From positions 16,227 to 80,226 of the forward strand of contig CAMCUD010000007.1 in assembly GCA_945878865.1 (NCBI GenBank): DNA of 64,000 nucleotides. The letters run 5' to 3'. The notes beneath the pieces were generated by a model, which had not been told where the DNA came from, did not search any database, and saw nothing but the letters and a program-made list of their open reading frames with translations. This DNA is from Bifidobacterium breve (GTDB lineage Bacteria > Actinomycetota > Thermoleophilia > Solirubrobacterales > Solirubrobacteraceae). The translations under genes and the position numbers were made by a program. Below, one piece after another: positions 51,929 to 61,600 of this stretch (the first letter of the stretch is position 1; each line of letters begins with the position of its first letter).

Positions 51929-54034
51929 TTACCGCGTGACACGGGCCGTGCTGCTGATGCGCGGCGTGCCGTTTTTTGTACTACCGGCGTGCTCCAGGGT
52001 GATCCTGTCGCCGCGCCGGACGCGGGCGCGCAGAGCGACGGTCTGCTCCCTGCCGGTGCGCAGCGTCACCGCCTTCAGGCGCGCGGCCTTCGTTCGCCCT
52101 TTGCGCTGAAGAGACGCCACAAATCTGACCGTGCTCGCGCCGGGCGGGATGCACGCCACGCGGATGCGCACCTTCGAGCGCTTCGCGCCGTGGCGGATGA
52201 CGCGCGCCTCGAGTTTCCACGCGCACCCCTCGCTGCCCGTCGCGGTGGCGCCGCCGATCGTTCGTCCAGTCGCCTGCAGGCCGGGAACGCCGGTGCCGGT
52301 GTTCTCCGTCGAGGTGACGACGAGCGCGTCGGTGGCGCGCAGCCGGCGCTTCAGCGTCACCGTGCGGGTCGTGCCCTGCGTGACGGTAACGCGACCGAGC
52401 GACGTCGTGCGCTGCGTCCCCCGCGGCCTGACCGCCAGGCGGAAGGGCACGCGGCTGGCCTTCGGGGTGCAGCTCAGCGCCGTGCCGAGCCGTGCCCACG
52501 CGCCGCGGTGGCTGCGCACCTTCGTCTTCAGGCTCCAGCGGCACCCCGCGCCCTGCGGCGTCGGCGGCGCGTCAGTCGCCCGCGCGACGATGACGCACGG
52601 GCCGTCGAGCACCGGGCAGCGATACGTCGGCGACGCCGCGACGTTGGCGACCTCCGCACGGACGTCGAACGACCAGATCGGTGGGCCGTCCGGGATGCAC
52701 ACCTCGCCCTTGCCGTGCGCATCGACCTCGAACGAGGAGGTCCGGCCGTCGGCGACGGTCAGCACGAGCTTGGCGGCCTCCAGCGGGTTGCCCTCGTACG
52801 TGACCGTGCCGGTGGCGCAGGTCGGCTTCTGGTGCTCGAGGTCGAGGCTGAGGCCGAGGAGATCGGCCGGAGCGGTGCTGCCCTGGCCGCACAGGACGAT
52901 GCCCGAGCGCGGGCGCGCGCGCCAGCGCTGGGCGGCGGCGAAGAGCGCCGAGCCGGTGGCGTTGGGCTGGGCGTCGGCGAGGCGGACGACGCCCATGAAG
53001 CCCTCGCCGATCGGCTCGAGCTTCGATTCGCTGCCCACGAGCGTGTAGACGCCGAACGCGCCGACGTTGCAGTCGCTGCGCGCCAGCGCGTCGCCCGTGA
53101 GCGACTGCGTGGCGGCGCGCGCCGCGTCAGTCACCGACCCCGAACCGGCCCGCGATGCGCCGGGGCCGCTGGTGACGACGGGCTGGCCGGTCTCGGTGAT
53201 CTCGATCGGCACGGTGTCGCCGACCTGGGTGAGCACCGTGCGCAGCCGCTGGACGAGGGCCATGATCGCCGGCGCGTGCGGCGCGTACGGGTGGAACGCG
53301 ATGCCGTCGATGACGCCCTTGGCCCCGCGGGCGTAGATGTCGCGGACGAAGTTCTCGAAGTTCGGCCAGCCGACGCTCGCCAGGACGCGTGATCCGGGAT
53401 CCGCGGCGCGGATCGCGGTGGCGATGCCGGGCATCGCGGCCATGTACGCGTCGGGATCCGAGCGCCCCGTCCACATGTTCGCCGAGTTCGCCTCGGTCCA
53501 GATCTCGTAGTCGCGCGGCGGGACCGGCGCGATCCCGGGGTTCTCCTGCCAGAAGGAGCCGTTGGAGCCGTACCGCGCGGCGAACGCGCCCGCGAACGCG
53601 GCGAGGTCGGGGTACCGGCTCGGCGCGACGCGACTCCCCCCGCCCCGTGCCCACTTCGGCTCGGTGGTGATCACCGGGAGCATGCGGATGCCGCGCACGG
53701 CGAGCGTGCGTGCGAGCAGGTCGAGCGACTGGGTCGGCGCGTCCGGGCGGTCCCACAGGTACGTGTGCTGCCCGTCCACCGGCGCGTTGGGCTCCGCGAA
53801 CTCCCACCCCGCGTCCACGCGGGCGACGCGGATCCCGCCCGCGGTCATCGTGTCGAGATAGGGACCCCAGCGGTCGGGCGTGATGAAGCCGAGCTTGATC
53901 ATCGGCTGGGCGTTCAGCGCGAAGTAGTCCGGGCCGGGCATCGCGCGCGCAGGAGCCGCTGCCGCCGCCCAGCAGGCGGCCGCGAGGAGAGCGAGCAGCA
54001 CGAAGGCGCGCGGGCGCGCGCGGGTGAACGGCAT
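51929..54034 (-). CDS. Secreted clan-A glycosidase-like protein with WTEAN motif and C-terminal repeats
   Basis: 701 residues. Signal peptide at 1-31 (AFVLLALLAAACWAAAAAPA). Barrel to about 365: EIWTEAN gives Glu181 with Thr180 in place of Asn, and IEITETGQP the nucleophile Glu281. CIPDGPPIWSF and CRWSLKTKV / CAWKLEARV repeats follow, matching the 49689 paralogue domain by domain; the two arose by tandem duplication. An AGAGAGAG stretch precedes the ATG. It is divergent from the glycosidase at 54144. Confidence 0.84.
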   Translation of the reverse strand: MPFTRARPRAFVLLALLAAACWAAAAAPARAMPGPDYFALNAQPMIKLGFITPDRWGPYLDTMTAGGIRVARVDAGWEFAEPNAPVDGQHTYLWDRPDAPTQSLDLLARTLAVRGIRMLPVITTEPKWARGGGSRVAPSRYPDLAAFAGAFAARYGSNGSFWQENPGIAPVPPRDYEIWTEANSANMWTGRSDPDAYMAAMPGIATAIRAADPGSRVLASVGWPNFENFVRDIYARGAKGVIDGIAFHPYAPHAPAIMALVQRLRTVLTQVGDTVPIEITETGQPVVTSGPGASRAGSGSVTDAARAATQSLTGDALARSDCNVGAFGVYTLVGSESKLEPIGEGFMGVVRLADAQPNATGSALFAAAQRWRARPRSGIVLCGQGSTAPADLLGLSLDLEHQKPTCATGTVTYEGNPLEAAKLVLTVADGRTSSFEVDAHGKGEVCIPDGPPIWSFDVRAEVANVAASPTYRCPVLDGPCVIVARATDAPPTPQGAGCRWSLKTKVRSHRGAWARLGTALSCTPKASRVPFRLAVRPRGTQRTTSLGRVTVTQGTTRTVTLKRRLRATDALVVTSTENTGTGVPGLQATGRTIGGATATGSEGCAWKLEARVIRHGAKRSKVRIRVACIPPGASTVRFVASLQRKGRTKAARLKAVTLRTGREQTVALRARVRRGDRITLEHAGSTKNGTPRISSTARVTR

Positions 54035-54065
54035 CTCTCTCTTGTACGGCCCGCGGCGTCGCGGA

Positions 54066-54085
54066 TTGACAGTTCTGTCGGACAG
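54066..54085. promoter_or_regulatory. TTGACA box with triple GACAG inverted repeat
   Basis: Consensus -35 TTGACA at 54066-54071 overlaps GACAG-TT-CTGTC-G-GACAG (54068-54085), alternating inverted half-sites. It lies between divergent glycosidase genes. No clear -10 follows at the right distance. Candidate operator. Confidence 0.35.
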
Positions 54086-54143
54086 TGGTCCAGGTCCCCC
54101 GCGCCTGCTGGGCCGAAGTCGACACGTGGTCGATGGCAACGAC

Positions 54144-55868
54144 ATGCCGGTCATGGATGACCAGCGGCGCGTTCCCCAGACGTGCACCGCCCTGTTCCTC
54201 GCCCTCGTCGCCGCCGTCGTGCTGGCGCTCGCGGGAGCCGGCAGCGCGCAGGCAGCCACGCCGCCCCCGGCGTTCGCGGGCCTCGGCAACTGGTCGGTCC
54301 CCAGCGCGCAGCAGGCCCAGAACTTCGGGCAGATCGGCCTGCGCACGTGGCGCGCCGGCCTGGTGTGGAACTGGATCGAGCCGAATCGCGGCACGCGCAG
54401 CTGGGGCTACGTCGACCAGGTCGTGCGCGAAGGCGCGCAGAACGGCTACGACGTGCTGCTCGTCCTCAACGGCTGCGCGCAGTGGGCGTGCGGCCAGACC
54501 CGCGTTGCCCCCTGGCAGGAGCCCCAGCTCTCGGCCTACCGCGAGTTCGTCGCCGCCGCCGTGCAGCGCTACGGCCGCGGCGGGCAGTTCTGGGCGGCCA
54601 ACCCGAGCCTGCCGTACAAGCCCGTCAGCTGGCAGGTCTGGAACGAGATCAACGCCGGGCAGGACTGGCCGAACCCGACCGCGGCCGCGTACGTCCCGTT
54701 CCTCTCGGCGGTGAACGCCACGATCAAGAGCGTCGACCCGAGCGCCGTCGTCGTGACCTCCGGCCTCGTCGAGTACCCGGCGGTGAGCTCGGGCGCGACG
54801 CTCGTGAAGTTCCTCCAGGACCTCTACGCGCAGCCCGGCTTCACCTCGAGCTTCGACGTCCTCGCGCTGCACGGCTACTCCGAGAGCCCCGCCGGCACGG
54901 TGCGGATCCTCGACACCGCGCGGCGCATCGTCGCGCAGAACGGCGACGGCGGCCGGCGCATGTGGATCACCGAGATGGGCTGGAGCAGCGGCGGCCCCGC
55001 CCACCCCTTCACCTCGGACGAGAACACGCAGGCCGCCTACCTGCAGCAGAGCTACGACACGCTCGTCGGCTGCCGCGCGCGCTGGAACCTCGACCGCGCG
55101 TACTGGTTCAGCCTGAACGACATCGACCCCGGCGTCCTCGGCGAGGCCGACTACTGGGGCCTGCACACCGGGCTCCAGCGCACCGACGGCTCACCCAAGC
55201 CGGCCTGGGGCACGTTCGCGCAGTACACGGGCGAGAAGCCGCTGCCGGGCGGCCGCGGCGACGGGTGCTCACTGCCGGGCGGAACGACGCTCGACGTCAG
55301 CGCGATCGACACCGTCATCTCCAGCGCGCCGCGCGTCGTCGGCAAGGCGGCCAACCCGGTCGTGACGTTCACCGCGTCGCGCGATGCGACGTTCCAGTGC
55401 TCGCTCGACGGCGCGCCGTGGACGACGTGCCGCTCGCCGTACAGCGTCAAGACGACCCGCGAGGGCGGCCACGAGCTCGTCGTCCGGGCGATCGACGGCG
55501 GCGGGGTCGCCGACACCACGCCGGCGAAGGCCAGCTGGATCCTGGACCTCACCCCGCCCGACACGCTCCTGACGAAGAAGCCGCCCCGACGCGCCAAGTC
55601 CGCGAAGGTGCGGATGCGCTTCAAGGGCGTCGACGCGACCGGAATCAGCGGCTACCAGTGCCGGCAGGTCGGCAAGAAGTGGAAGTCGTGCAAGAGCGGC
55701 CAGCTGCAGAAGCTCACCGGCCGTGGCCTGAAGCGCCTGCAGGTGCGGGCGATCGACAAGGCCGGGAACGTCGACCCCGCCCCGCCGCAGGCAACGGTGT
55801 CGTTCAAGCTGAAGTGCCTGAAGAGCGCGGCGCGGAAAACCAAGGGCAAGAAGTCCGCGTGCCGTTGA
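54144..55868 (+). CDS. Secreted clan-A glycosidase-like protein with two-Cys Ig-like repeats
   Basis: 574 residues. Signal peptide to about 37 (LVAAVVLALAGAGSAQA). Barrel with Glu168 in WQVWNEIN and Glu277 in MWITEMGWS. Two Cys-containing beta repeats follow: FQCSLDGAPWTTC then YQCRQVGKKWKSC, each ending in VRAIDGGG or VRAIDKAGN. Similar two-Cys units occur in the OmpA-domain protein at 13129. A Lys-rich tail ends the protein. The ATG at 54144 is nearest the signal peptide (ATG at 54153 also possible). Divergent from the WTEAN paralogue. Confidence 0.85.
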   Translation: MPVMDDQRRVPQTCTALFLALVAAVVLALAGAGSAQAATPPPAFAGLGNWSVPSAQQAQNFGQIGLRTWRAGLVWNWIEPNRGTRSWGYVDQVVREGAQNGYDVLLVLNGCAQWACGQTRVAPWQEPQLSAYREFVAAAVQRYGRGGQFWAANPSLPYKPVSWQVWNEINAGQDWPNPTAAAYVPFLSAVNATIKSVDPSAVVVTSGLVEYPAVSSGATLVKFLQDLYAQPGFTSSFDVLALHGYSESPAGTVRILDTARRIVAQNGDGGRRMWITEMGWSSGGPAHPFTSDENTQAAYLQQSYDTLVGCRARWNLDRAYWFSLNDIDPGVLGEADYWGLHTGLQRTDGSPKPAWGTFAQYTGEKPLPGGRGDGCSLPGGTTLDVSAIDTVISSAPRVVGKAANPVVTFTASRDATFQCSLDGAPWTTCRSPYSVKTTREGGHELVVRAIDGGGVADTTPAKASWILDLTPPDTLLTKKPPRRAKSAKVRMRFKGVDATGISGYQCRQVGKKWKSCKSGQLQKLTGRGLKRLQVRAIDKAGNVDPAPPQATVSFKLKCLKSAARKTKGKKSACR

Positions 55869-55933
55869 ACCGGACATTGGTCACTCGAGGTACCTTGGGT
55901 ATTCCGGCTACTCACCGATATGGTTGATCGCGC

Positions 55934-56932
55934 ATGACGCCACCCGACGGTGCAGGGATGACGCGGCGCGCGAACAGCGCCCCGCTGGTGACGGTGGTCC
56001 TGCCGTCGCGGGACCGCCCGGTTGAGGTGCGACGTGCGGCGCGCACCGTGATCGCGCAGACGTTCACCGACTGGGAGCTCATCATCGTCGACGACGGGTC
56101 TGACCCCGCGGCCGACGTCATCGGGCTCGAGGCGATGGACCCGCGGATCCTCGTGCTGCGCAACGAGACGTCGCAGGGCGTCTCGGAGGCGCGCAATCGA
56201 GGGATACTGGAGGCGCGCGGGAGGTGGCTGGCGTTCCTCGACGACGACGACGTGTGGCACCCGCGCAAGCTTGCCGCCCAGCTCGCGGGCGCCGAGGAGC
56301 TTGGCGCCACGTTCGTCTACACCTCGTCGGCGGTCGTCGAAGTCGGACTCGCGAGCGCCCGCGTCGAGCGCGCCCTGGTTGACGGCGAGTTTCATCGTCG
56401 CATGGCCAACGGGAATCTCGTCCGCGCCCCCTCGTGCGTGCTCGTGGACACCGGCGCCGTGCGGTCCGTCGGAGGCTTTGACCCACAGCTGTCGGTGACC
56501 GCCGACTGGGACTTATGGCTGCGCCTCCGTGATCAGGTAACAGCCGCCGCCGTAGACGAGCCCCTCACCGGCGTCATCGAGCATCCGGGAAGCATGCAGC
56601 TGGTTCTCGCCGAAAAGATCGGCGACGAGCTGCTCTACCTGCGCGGGCGACATGGTCCGGTCTGTCGAGAACGGGGCTGGGTCTTCGGGTCACACGACCT
56701 GGAGCGCTGGCGGGCGCAGAAGCGATGGGCGGCCAAGCCGACACCCGCTCGGGCCATGATGTACGCATGGTGGGTTGTCCGCTGCTACGGCATTCGCGGC
56801 ACCGTCCGCAAGCTCAACGACCACCGCGAGTGGCGCGCCGCCACCGCACCGGACTGGCTGCGCGAGCAGCTCGAGACGCCCGCGCTGCAGCCCGCCGTCA
56901 CCGCGGCGCCCACCACCGCCGACGTCGCCTGA
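55934..56932 (+). CDS. Glycosyltransferase family 2
   Basis: 332 residues. VTVVLPSRDRPVEV, LIIVDDGSDPAAD and FLDDDDVWHPRKL give the GT-A signature. TADWDLWLRLRD is the conserved acceptor-side motif. It is a paralogue of the GT2 at 4112-5020 (same LDDDD-WHPRKL pattern). A C-terminal extension of about 90 residues is Trp/Arg-rich. Likely acts on the same kind of glycan as its paralogue. Only 4 bases separate its stop from the convergent SDR stop. Confidence 0.87.
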   Translation: MTPPDGAGMTRRANSAPLVTVVLPSRDRPVEVRRAARTVIAQTFTDWELIIVDDGSDPAADVIGLEAMDPRILVLRNETSQGVSEARNRGILEARGRWLAFLDDDDVWHPRKLAAQLAGAEELGATFVYTSSAVVEVGLASARVERALVDGEFHRRMANGNLVRAPSCVLVDTGAVRSVGGFDPQLSVTADWDLWLRLRDQVTAAAVDEPLTGVIEHPGSMQLVLAEKIGDELLYLRGRHGPVCRERGWVFGSHDLERWRAQKRWAAKPTPARAMMYAWWVVRCYGIRGTVRKLNDHREWRAATAPDWLREQLETPALQPAVTAAPTTADVA

Positions 56933-56936
56933 CGCC

Positions 56937-57728
56937 TCAGACGATCGTCTGCACCGTCCCGCCGTCGGCCGACCACGCCGCGCCGGTGACCGTGCTCGCC
57001 CGCGCCGACGCCAGGAAGACGATCACGGACGCGATCTCCTCCGGCGTGGCGAACCGGCCGAGCGGCACGCCCGACGCCTTCTCGGCGAGCACGTCCGCGC
57101 GGCTCTTCGCCCCGGCGGACCGTCCGGCGATCTGATCGGCCAGCTGCCCAGGCGCCATCCACAGCTCGCTGCTGACCGGCCCGGGCGCGACGGCGTTGAC
57201 GAGCACGCCCTGCTTGGCGTACGCGTCGGCGTAGGCGCGCGACAGCGACTGCTGCGCAGCCTTCGTCACCGAGTACGCGGCGTTGTTGAGCGACGGACGC
57301 TTGGCCGCCGAGCTCGTGACGTTGATGATCCGCCCGCCGCCGGCCTGCGCCATCCGCGGCGCAGCCTCGCGCATCAGCCGCATCGAGCCCATGACATGCA
57401 GGTCCCACTGGGCCTGCCAGTCGGCGTCCTCGAGCTCCTCCAGCGGCTTGGTGTGGCTCGTGCCGGCGTTGTTGACGAGCACGTCGACGCGGCCGAGCTG
57501 TTCCTCGCACGTGGCGACGATGAGCTTCGCGGCGTCGGGATCGGTGACGTCGGCGGCCAGGAAGTCCGTGTCGTCACAGGTCTCGCAGGCGGCACGCAGC
57601 GCGTCGAGGTCGCGGGCGACCATGAGGACGCGGGCGCCGGCCTCGCGCAGGAGGTTCGTCGTCGCCAGGCCGATGCCGCGGCTGGCGCCGGTGACGATGC
57701 ACGCCTTGTCGGTCAGGCCGAGGTCCAT
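56937..57728 (-). CDS. SDR-family oxidoreductase
   Basis: 263 residues. TGASRGIG (14-21), NNAG near 90, Ser in NVTSSAAKRPS, and YSVTKAAQQ as Tyr/Lys. The C-terminus ends SADGGTVQTIV as in classical SDRs. Likely reduces a 3-keto or ketone substrate; specificity cannot be read. It follows a fructosamine-kinase-like gene (18-base gap) in the minus-strand series from 61933. Confidence 0.9.
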   Translation of the reverse strand: MDLGLTDKACIVTGASRGIGLATTNLLREAGARVLMVARDLDALRAACETCDDTDFLAADVTDPDAAKLIVATCEEQLGRVDVLVNNAGTSHTKPLEELEDADWQAQWDLHVMGSMRLMREAAPRMAQAGGGRIINVTSSAAKRPSLNNAAYSVTKAAQQSLSRAYADAYAKQGVLVNAVAPGPVSSELWMAPGQLADQIAGRSAGAKSRADVLAEKASGVPLGRFATPEEIASVIVFLASARASTVTGAAWSADGGTVQTIV

Positions 57729-57746
57729 GCGGGGGATTCTGCCGGG

Positions 57747-58649
57747 TCACCGGCCCGCATAGCGCTGCGCGATCCGAGCGGCGCTCCCGCCGTAGCCGCC
57801 GCCGAACAGCACGGCGTGCACGAGCAGCGGGAAGAGCTGCCACAGCGCCACGCGGTCCTGCCAGCCGTCGGCGAGCGGCGTGACCTCCTCGTAGGCCTCC
57901 AGCACCCGGACGCGCGTGCCGCCGAACAGCGCGAGCATCGCCAGATCGACCTCGCGGTGGCCGCCGTAGGCCGCCGGATCGATGAGCCACGGACGACCGT
58001 CGGCGCCCGCGTGGACGTTGCCCGCCCACAGATCGCCGTGCAGCCGCGCGGGTGGCTCGGGCGGGCCGGCGAGGTCGTCGATCCGCGCGCACACCGCCTC
58101 GACCGCGGCGGCGCCGGCAGCGTCGAGTGCGCCGCGATCCCGCGCCGCGGCCACGAGCGGCAGCAGGCGCGTCTCGCTGTAACACGTCGCCCACGTCGGC
58201 CACGCGCCGCTGGGTAGGACGACTGCGCCGAGGCGCAGCGGCGCGGGCGGCGGAGCGCCAGGTGGCGGCGATCCGAACGCCGGCGCGCCCGCCGCGTGCA
58301 GCGCCGCCAGGCCGCGGCCGAACGCTTCCTCGTCGAGCGCCCCGCCACCGTCGACCCACGCGATCGCCAGGAACTCCTCGCCGACCGCCACGACCTCGGG
58401 AACGGGAAGCGCGCCCGGGTCCGCGAGCCAGCGCAGCCCCGCCGCCTCCGTCGCGTACTCCTCGGCCGGCGCGCCGGCGCGCGTCTTGACGAACAGGCGG
58501 GTGCCGTCGGCGAGCTCGGCGGCGAACGCGTCGTTGAGGTCGCCGCCAGCGACCGGCCGCAGCGAGGCGACCGCCGTCCCGGTCTCCCGTTCGATCGCCT
58601 CCGCGAGCGCTACGGCACGCGCCCCGTCCGCCGGATGTCCTGGTGCCAT
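57747..58649 (-). CDS. Fructosamine kinase-like protein
   Basis: 300 residues. GGDLNDAFAAEL near the N-terminus binds ATP. RLHGDLWAGNVHAGADGRPW places the catalytic Asp, and LIDPAAYGGHREVDLAML the metal Asp. Bacterial members phosphorylate ketosamines for deglycation of proteins. The ATG at 58649 overlaps the subtilase gene by 40 bases; longer frames are inside that gene. A role for it beside a protease is not evident. Confidence 0.88.
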   Translation of the reverse strand: MAPGHPADGARAVALAEAIERETGTAVASLRPVAGGDLNDAFAAELADGTRLFVKTRAGAPAEEYATEAAGLRWLADPGALPVPEVVAVGEEFLAIAWVDGGGALDEEAFGRGLAALHAAGAPAFGSPPPGAPPPAPLRLGAVVLPSGAWPTWATCYSETRLLPLVAAARDRGALDAAGAAAVEAVCARIDDLAGPPEPPARLHGDLWAGNVHAGADGRPWLIDPAAYGGHREVDLAMLALFGGTRVRVLEAYEEVTPLADGWQDRVALWQLFPLLVHAVLFGGGYGGSAARIAQRYAGR

Positions 58650-61600
58650 GTCGGAACCTTGATACCCGCCGTGCGGCCCGGCGTGTCCCACACGAACAGC
58701 TCGCCCTCGCGCGTGGTGGCCGCGACCTCGACCTTGCCGTCGCCGTCGAGGTCGCCGACGGCGGGCGTCAACAGCGTCCACCCCGCGGTGAACTTCGGCC
58801 ACCCCGGCGCCTCCTGCCCGTTGCGGACCTGCCACGCGCCGACGTTCGACGTGTCGGTCGCCCCGATGACGTCGGGCTCGCCGTCGCCGGTGATGTCCGC
58901 GACCGCCGGAGCGGTGATGAACGGCAGGCCCATCATCCGCCGCGGGAAGTTCGGATCGCTCTGCAGCGTGACGGCGCTCATGACCCGCATCTGGTTGTCC
59001 ATCGAGATGCGCTGGCCGGGCAGCAGCAGCGACGCCAGCGACAGCAGCTCGGTGCCGCCGCTGACGTACTTGTCCCGGCCCTTGTGGCGGTACGCCGAGC
59101 CCGACGCGGTGAACCCGATCGACGTCAGGCCCTTCAGCGGATTGGACGAGCGTACGCCGGGAAGCTGCAGGATTCGGGCGGTGCTGGCGCCCTGCAGGCC
59201 GCGGAGCTCCTGCGCCGCCGTGCCGGTGCCCGTCGTGGTGGTCGGCCGGCCAGCCGCGTCCGTCCAGATCTTCGTCGGCTGGTTGAACACCGTCGGCTGG
59301 ATGACCTCGTCGCGGCCGTCGCCGTTGGTGTCGATCGCCGTCGCGTTGTCGCCACCCTCGGTGATCCAGTCCTGCGCCGAGCCGTAGTAGCCGAGCGTGC
59401 CGGTGATCGTCGCCGGCCAGCCGGGGACGAGCGCGCCGCCCGGGTGATCGTTGCCGTCCGCCCAGAACGCCAGCACGTAGAAGCGCGAGCCGAAGCCCAG
59501 GGCGGACTGGTCGCCCAGGCCGAACTCCTGCGACTTGATGACGAGCTCCGGCGGCCCCTTGCCGTCGAGCTGGGCGACGGTCGGCGACGCGACGAGCTTG
59601 CGGTCTTCGACGTGCTGCAGCGGCGGCTGCGGCTGGGCGGCCGCGGGCAGCTTGGCGTCGACCGGCCAGCCGGGGACGTTGGCGCCGTGGTCGTCGAACG
59701 CGTAGATCTTCCCGTCCCACGCGGCCTGGACGATGTCCAGCGGCGCGCCGCCCGGCAGGTCGACGAGCACCGGCGAGCCGAAGGCGCCGAAGCTCGGATC
59801 GCGCGCGAACGGACGGTCCGGCACGGGCACGGACTGCCCGGCGGCCTCGGCGCCCACGGAGCGCGGCCAGCCCGGCCGGCGCGCGCCGTCGCGCTCGAAG
59901 ACGTAGACGGATCCGCTCATCGACGTCGCGACGACCTCGGGGGCGCCGTCGCCGTCGAGGTCGCCGATCGCCGGCGGCGCGAGCACCGGCTGGAACGCCG
60001 GCGGCACCGCCCCGGCCTTCCCGGCGGGCGTGTCGGCCAGGCCGAGCTGCAGCTCGTCGGTGCGCACCGGCCAGCCCGGCAGCTCGGTGCCGTCGCCGCG
60101 GCGGGCATGGACGAAGCCGTTGGCGTCACCGCCGACGAGCTCCTGCTTGCCGTCGCCGTCGAGATCGAAGAACGTCGGCGGGCTGTCGCTGCCCAGCCCG
60201 ACGCGCTTCGGATACCCGGGCCGCAGGTCGGGGTCGTGGTGCACGGCGATCGCCCGGCGGTCCTCGCCGAGGTTGCCGCGCTCGTCGGTGGCCTGGATGC
60301 GGATCGTCACCGTGTGCTGCTCGGTGCTCGCCAGGTCGCCGCCCGATGTCGTCAGCGGCCGGTTCCACACCGATTCGGGGATCTTCGCGAGGTCCAGCCG
60401 GGCCAGGGTCCCGCGCACCTCGCCGGTCGCGGTGCCCGACGCGAGCGCCTGGAACTCCGCCTCGGTGGGCTCGGGCCCGACGGCGTACTGGACCTCCCAG
60501 TGGATCTCCTGGGCGCGGCGCATCGTGATGTCCGCGTCGATCGGGACCGTGCTTGTCGTGGTCGGGTCGAAGCGCTGGTACCAGTCGGGGCCGAGGATGT
60601 CGGGCACCGGCGGGATCCGCCCCTCGCGAACCGCCTGCATCGCCTTGAACGCGTTCGGGCGCCCGTAGCCGTACTGCAGGTTGAACGTCGCGCCCTTCTT
60701 GCCCGGGTAGCTGATGCCCTGGGTCTGGTCGATCGGCGACGCGGTCGCGCGGACGACCTGCTTGATCTCACCGGCGTCGAGCGTCGTGCCGGCGTCACGC
60801 CCAGCTGAGGCGACAAGCGCCGCGACCCCCGCGTGGACCGGCGTGACCTCCGAGGTCGTGCCGCCGCCGCTGGGCGCGCTGAACAGCGCGTGCGTGCCGA
60901 AGCTCGTGTAGTTCGAGCGGTTGCGGAAGCTGCGCGTCGTGAGGTTCAGCGTGCGGTTGGCGAACTGCCCGGCCCAGTCGGGGACCACGCCGTTGCCCGG
61001 CCACACGCGCGGCCAGAACGTGCCCGCCTGGTGGTCGGCGCTGTTGAAGTCGTTGGACGCCATCACGACGACCACGCCCCGGTCCCACGCGTACTGCAGC
61101 GCGGCCTCGACGAGCTTGGAGTACCCGAGCTCGGCCACCTCGGTGGTGATGATCGAGACGCCCGAGTCGACGGCGAAGTAGATCGCGCGGGCCAGGCGGT
61201 CATCGCGGACGAGCGCCTCGTCGGAGGTCTTGACCGGGATGATCGTGCACTTCGGGCAGACCCCGACCCCCGCGTAGCCGTTGTCGGCCTCGCCGACGAG
61301 CTTGATCATCTGGCTGTTGGCGTGGTTGTAGGACGACGACTCGGTCTGCGGGTCGTTCGTGTTGCGGTTGAAGTTCCAGCCGGAGATGTCGTCGCGGTAG
61401 CCGTTGCCGTCGTCGTCCTTGCCGTCGGAGAAGGCGACGATGAGGTCCTCGGCGGTGATCGGGCCGTGGAGGTACGGCGTCGCGATGCGCGGGTCGCCGT
61501 CGTAGTCGGCGACGTTGACCTGGCCGTCGCCGTTCTTGTCGTACGTGCTCGCGCCGGCGGGCTTGGGCAGCTCCCCGGTGTTCAGCGCCGCGCGCAGGCG

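Noticed and set aside
57747..59720. Extension of the fructosamine-kinase frame by about 350 codons upstream
   Set aside because: The added part lies in the subtilase gene and shows no protein-like features; the ATG at 58649 fits the family.
58643..60808. Long plus-strand frame of 721 codons opposite the subtilase gene
   Set aside because: Arg/Gly/Val-rich shadow of the GC-rich real gene on the other strand; no signal peptide, domain or start signal.
61480..61545. EF-hand-like DKNGDGQVNVADYDGD as a dockerin, implying a cellulosome
   Set aside because: A single copy inside the subtilase domain without a second repeat or cohesin; more likely a calcium site.
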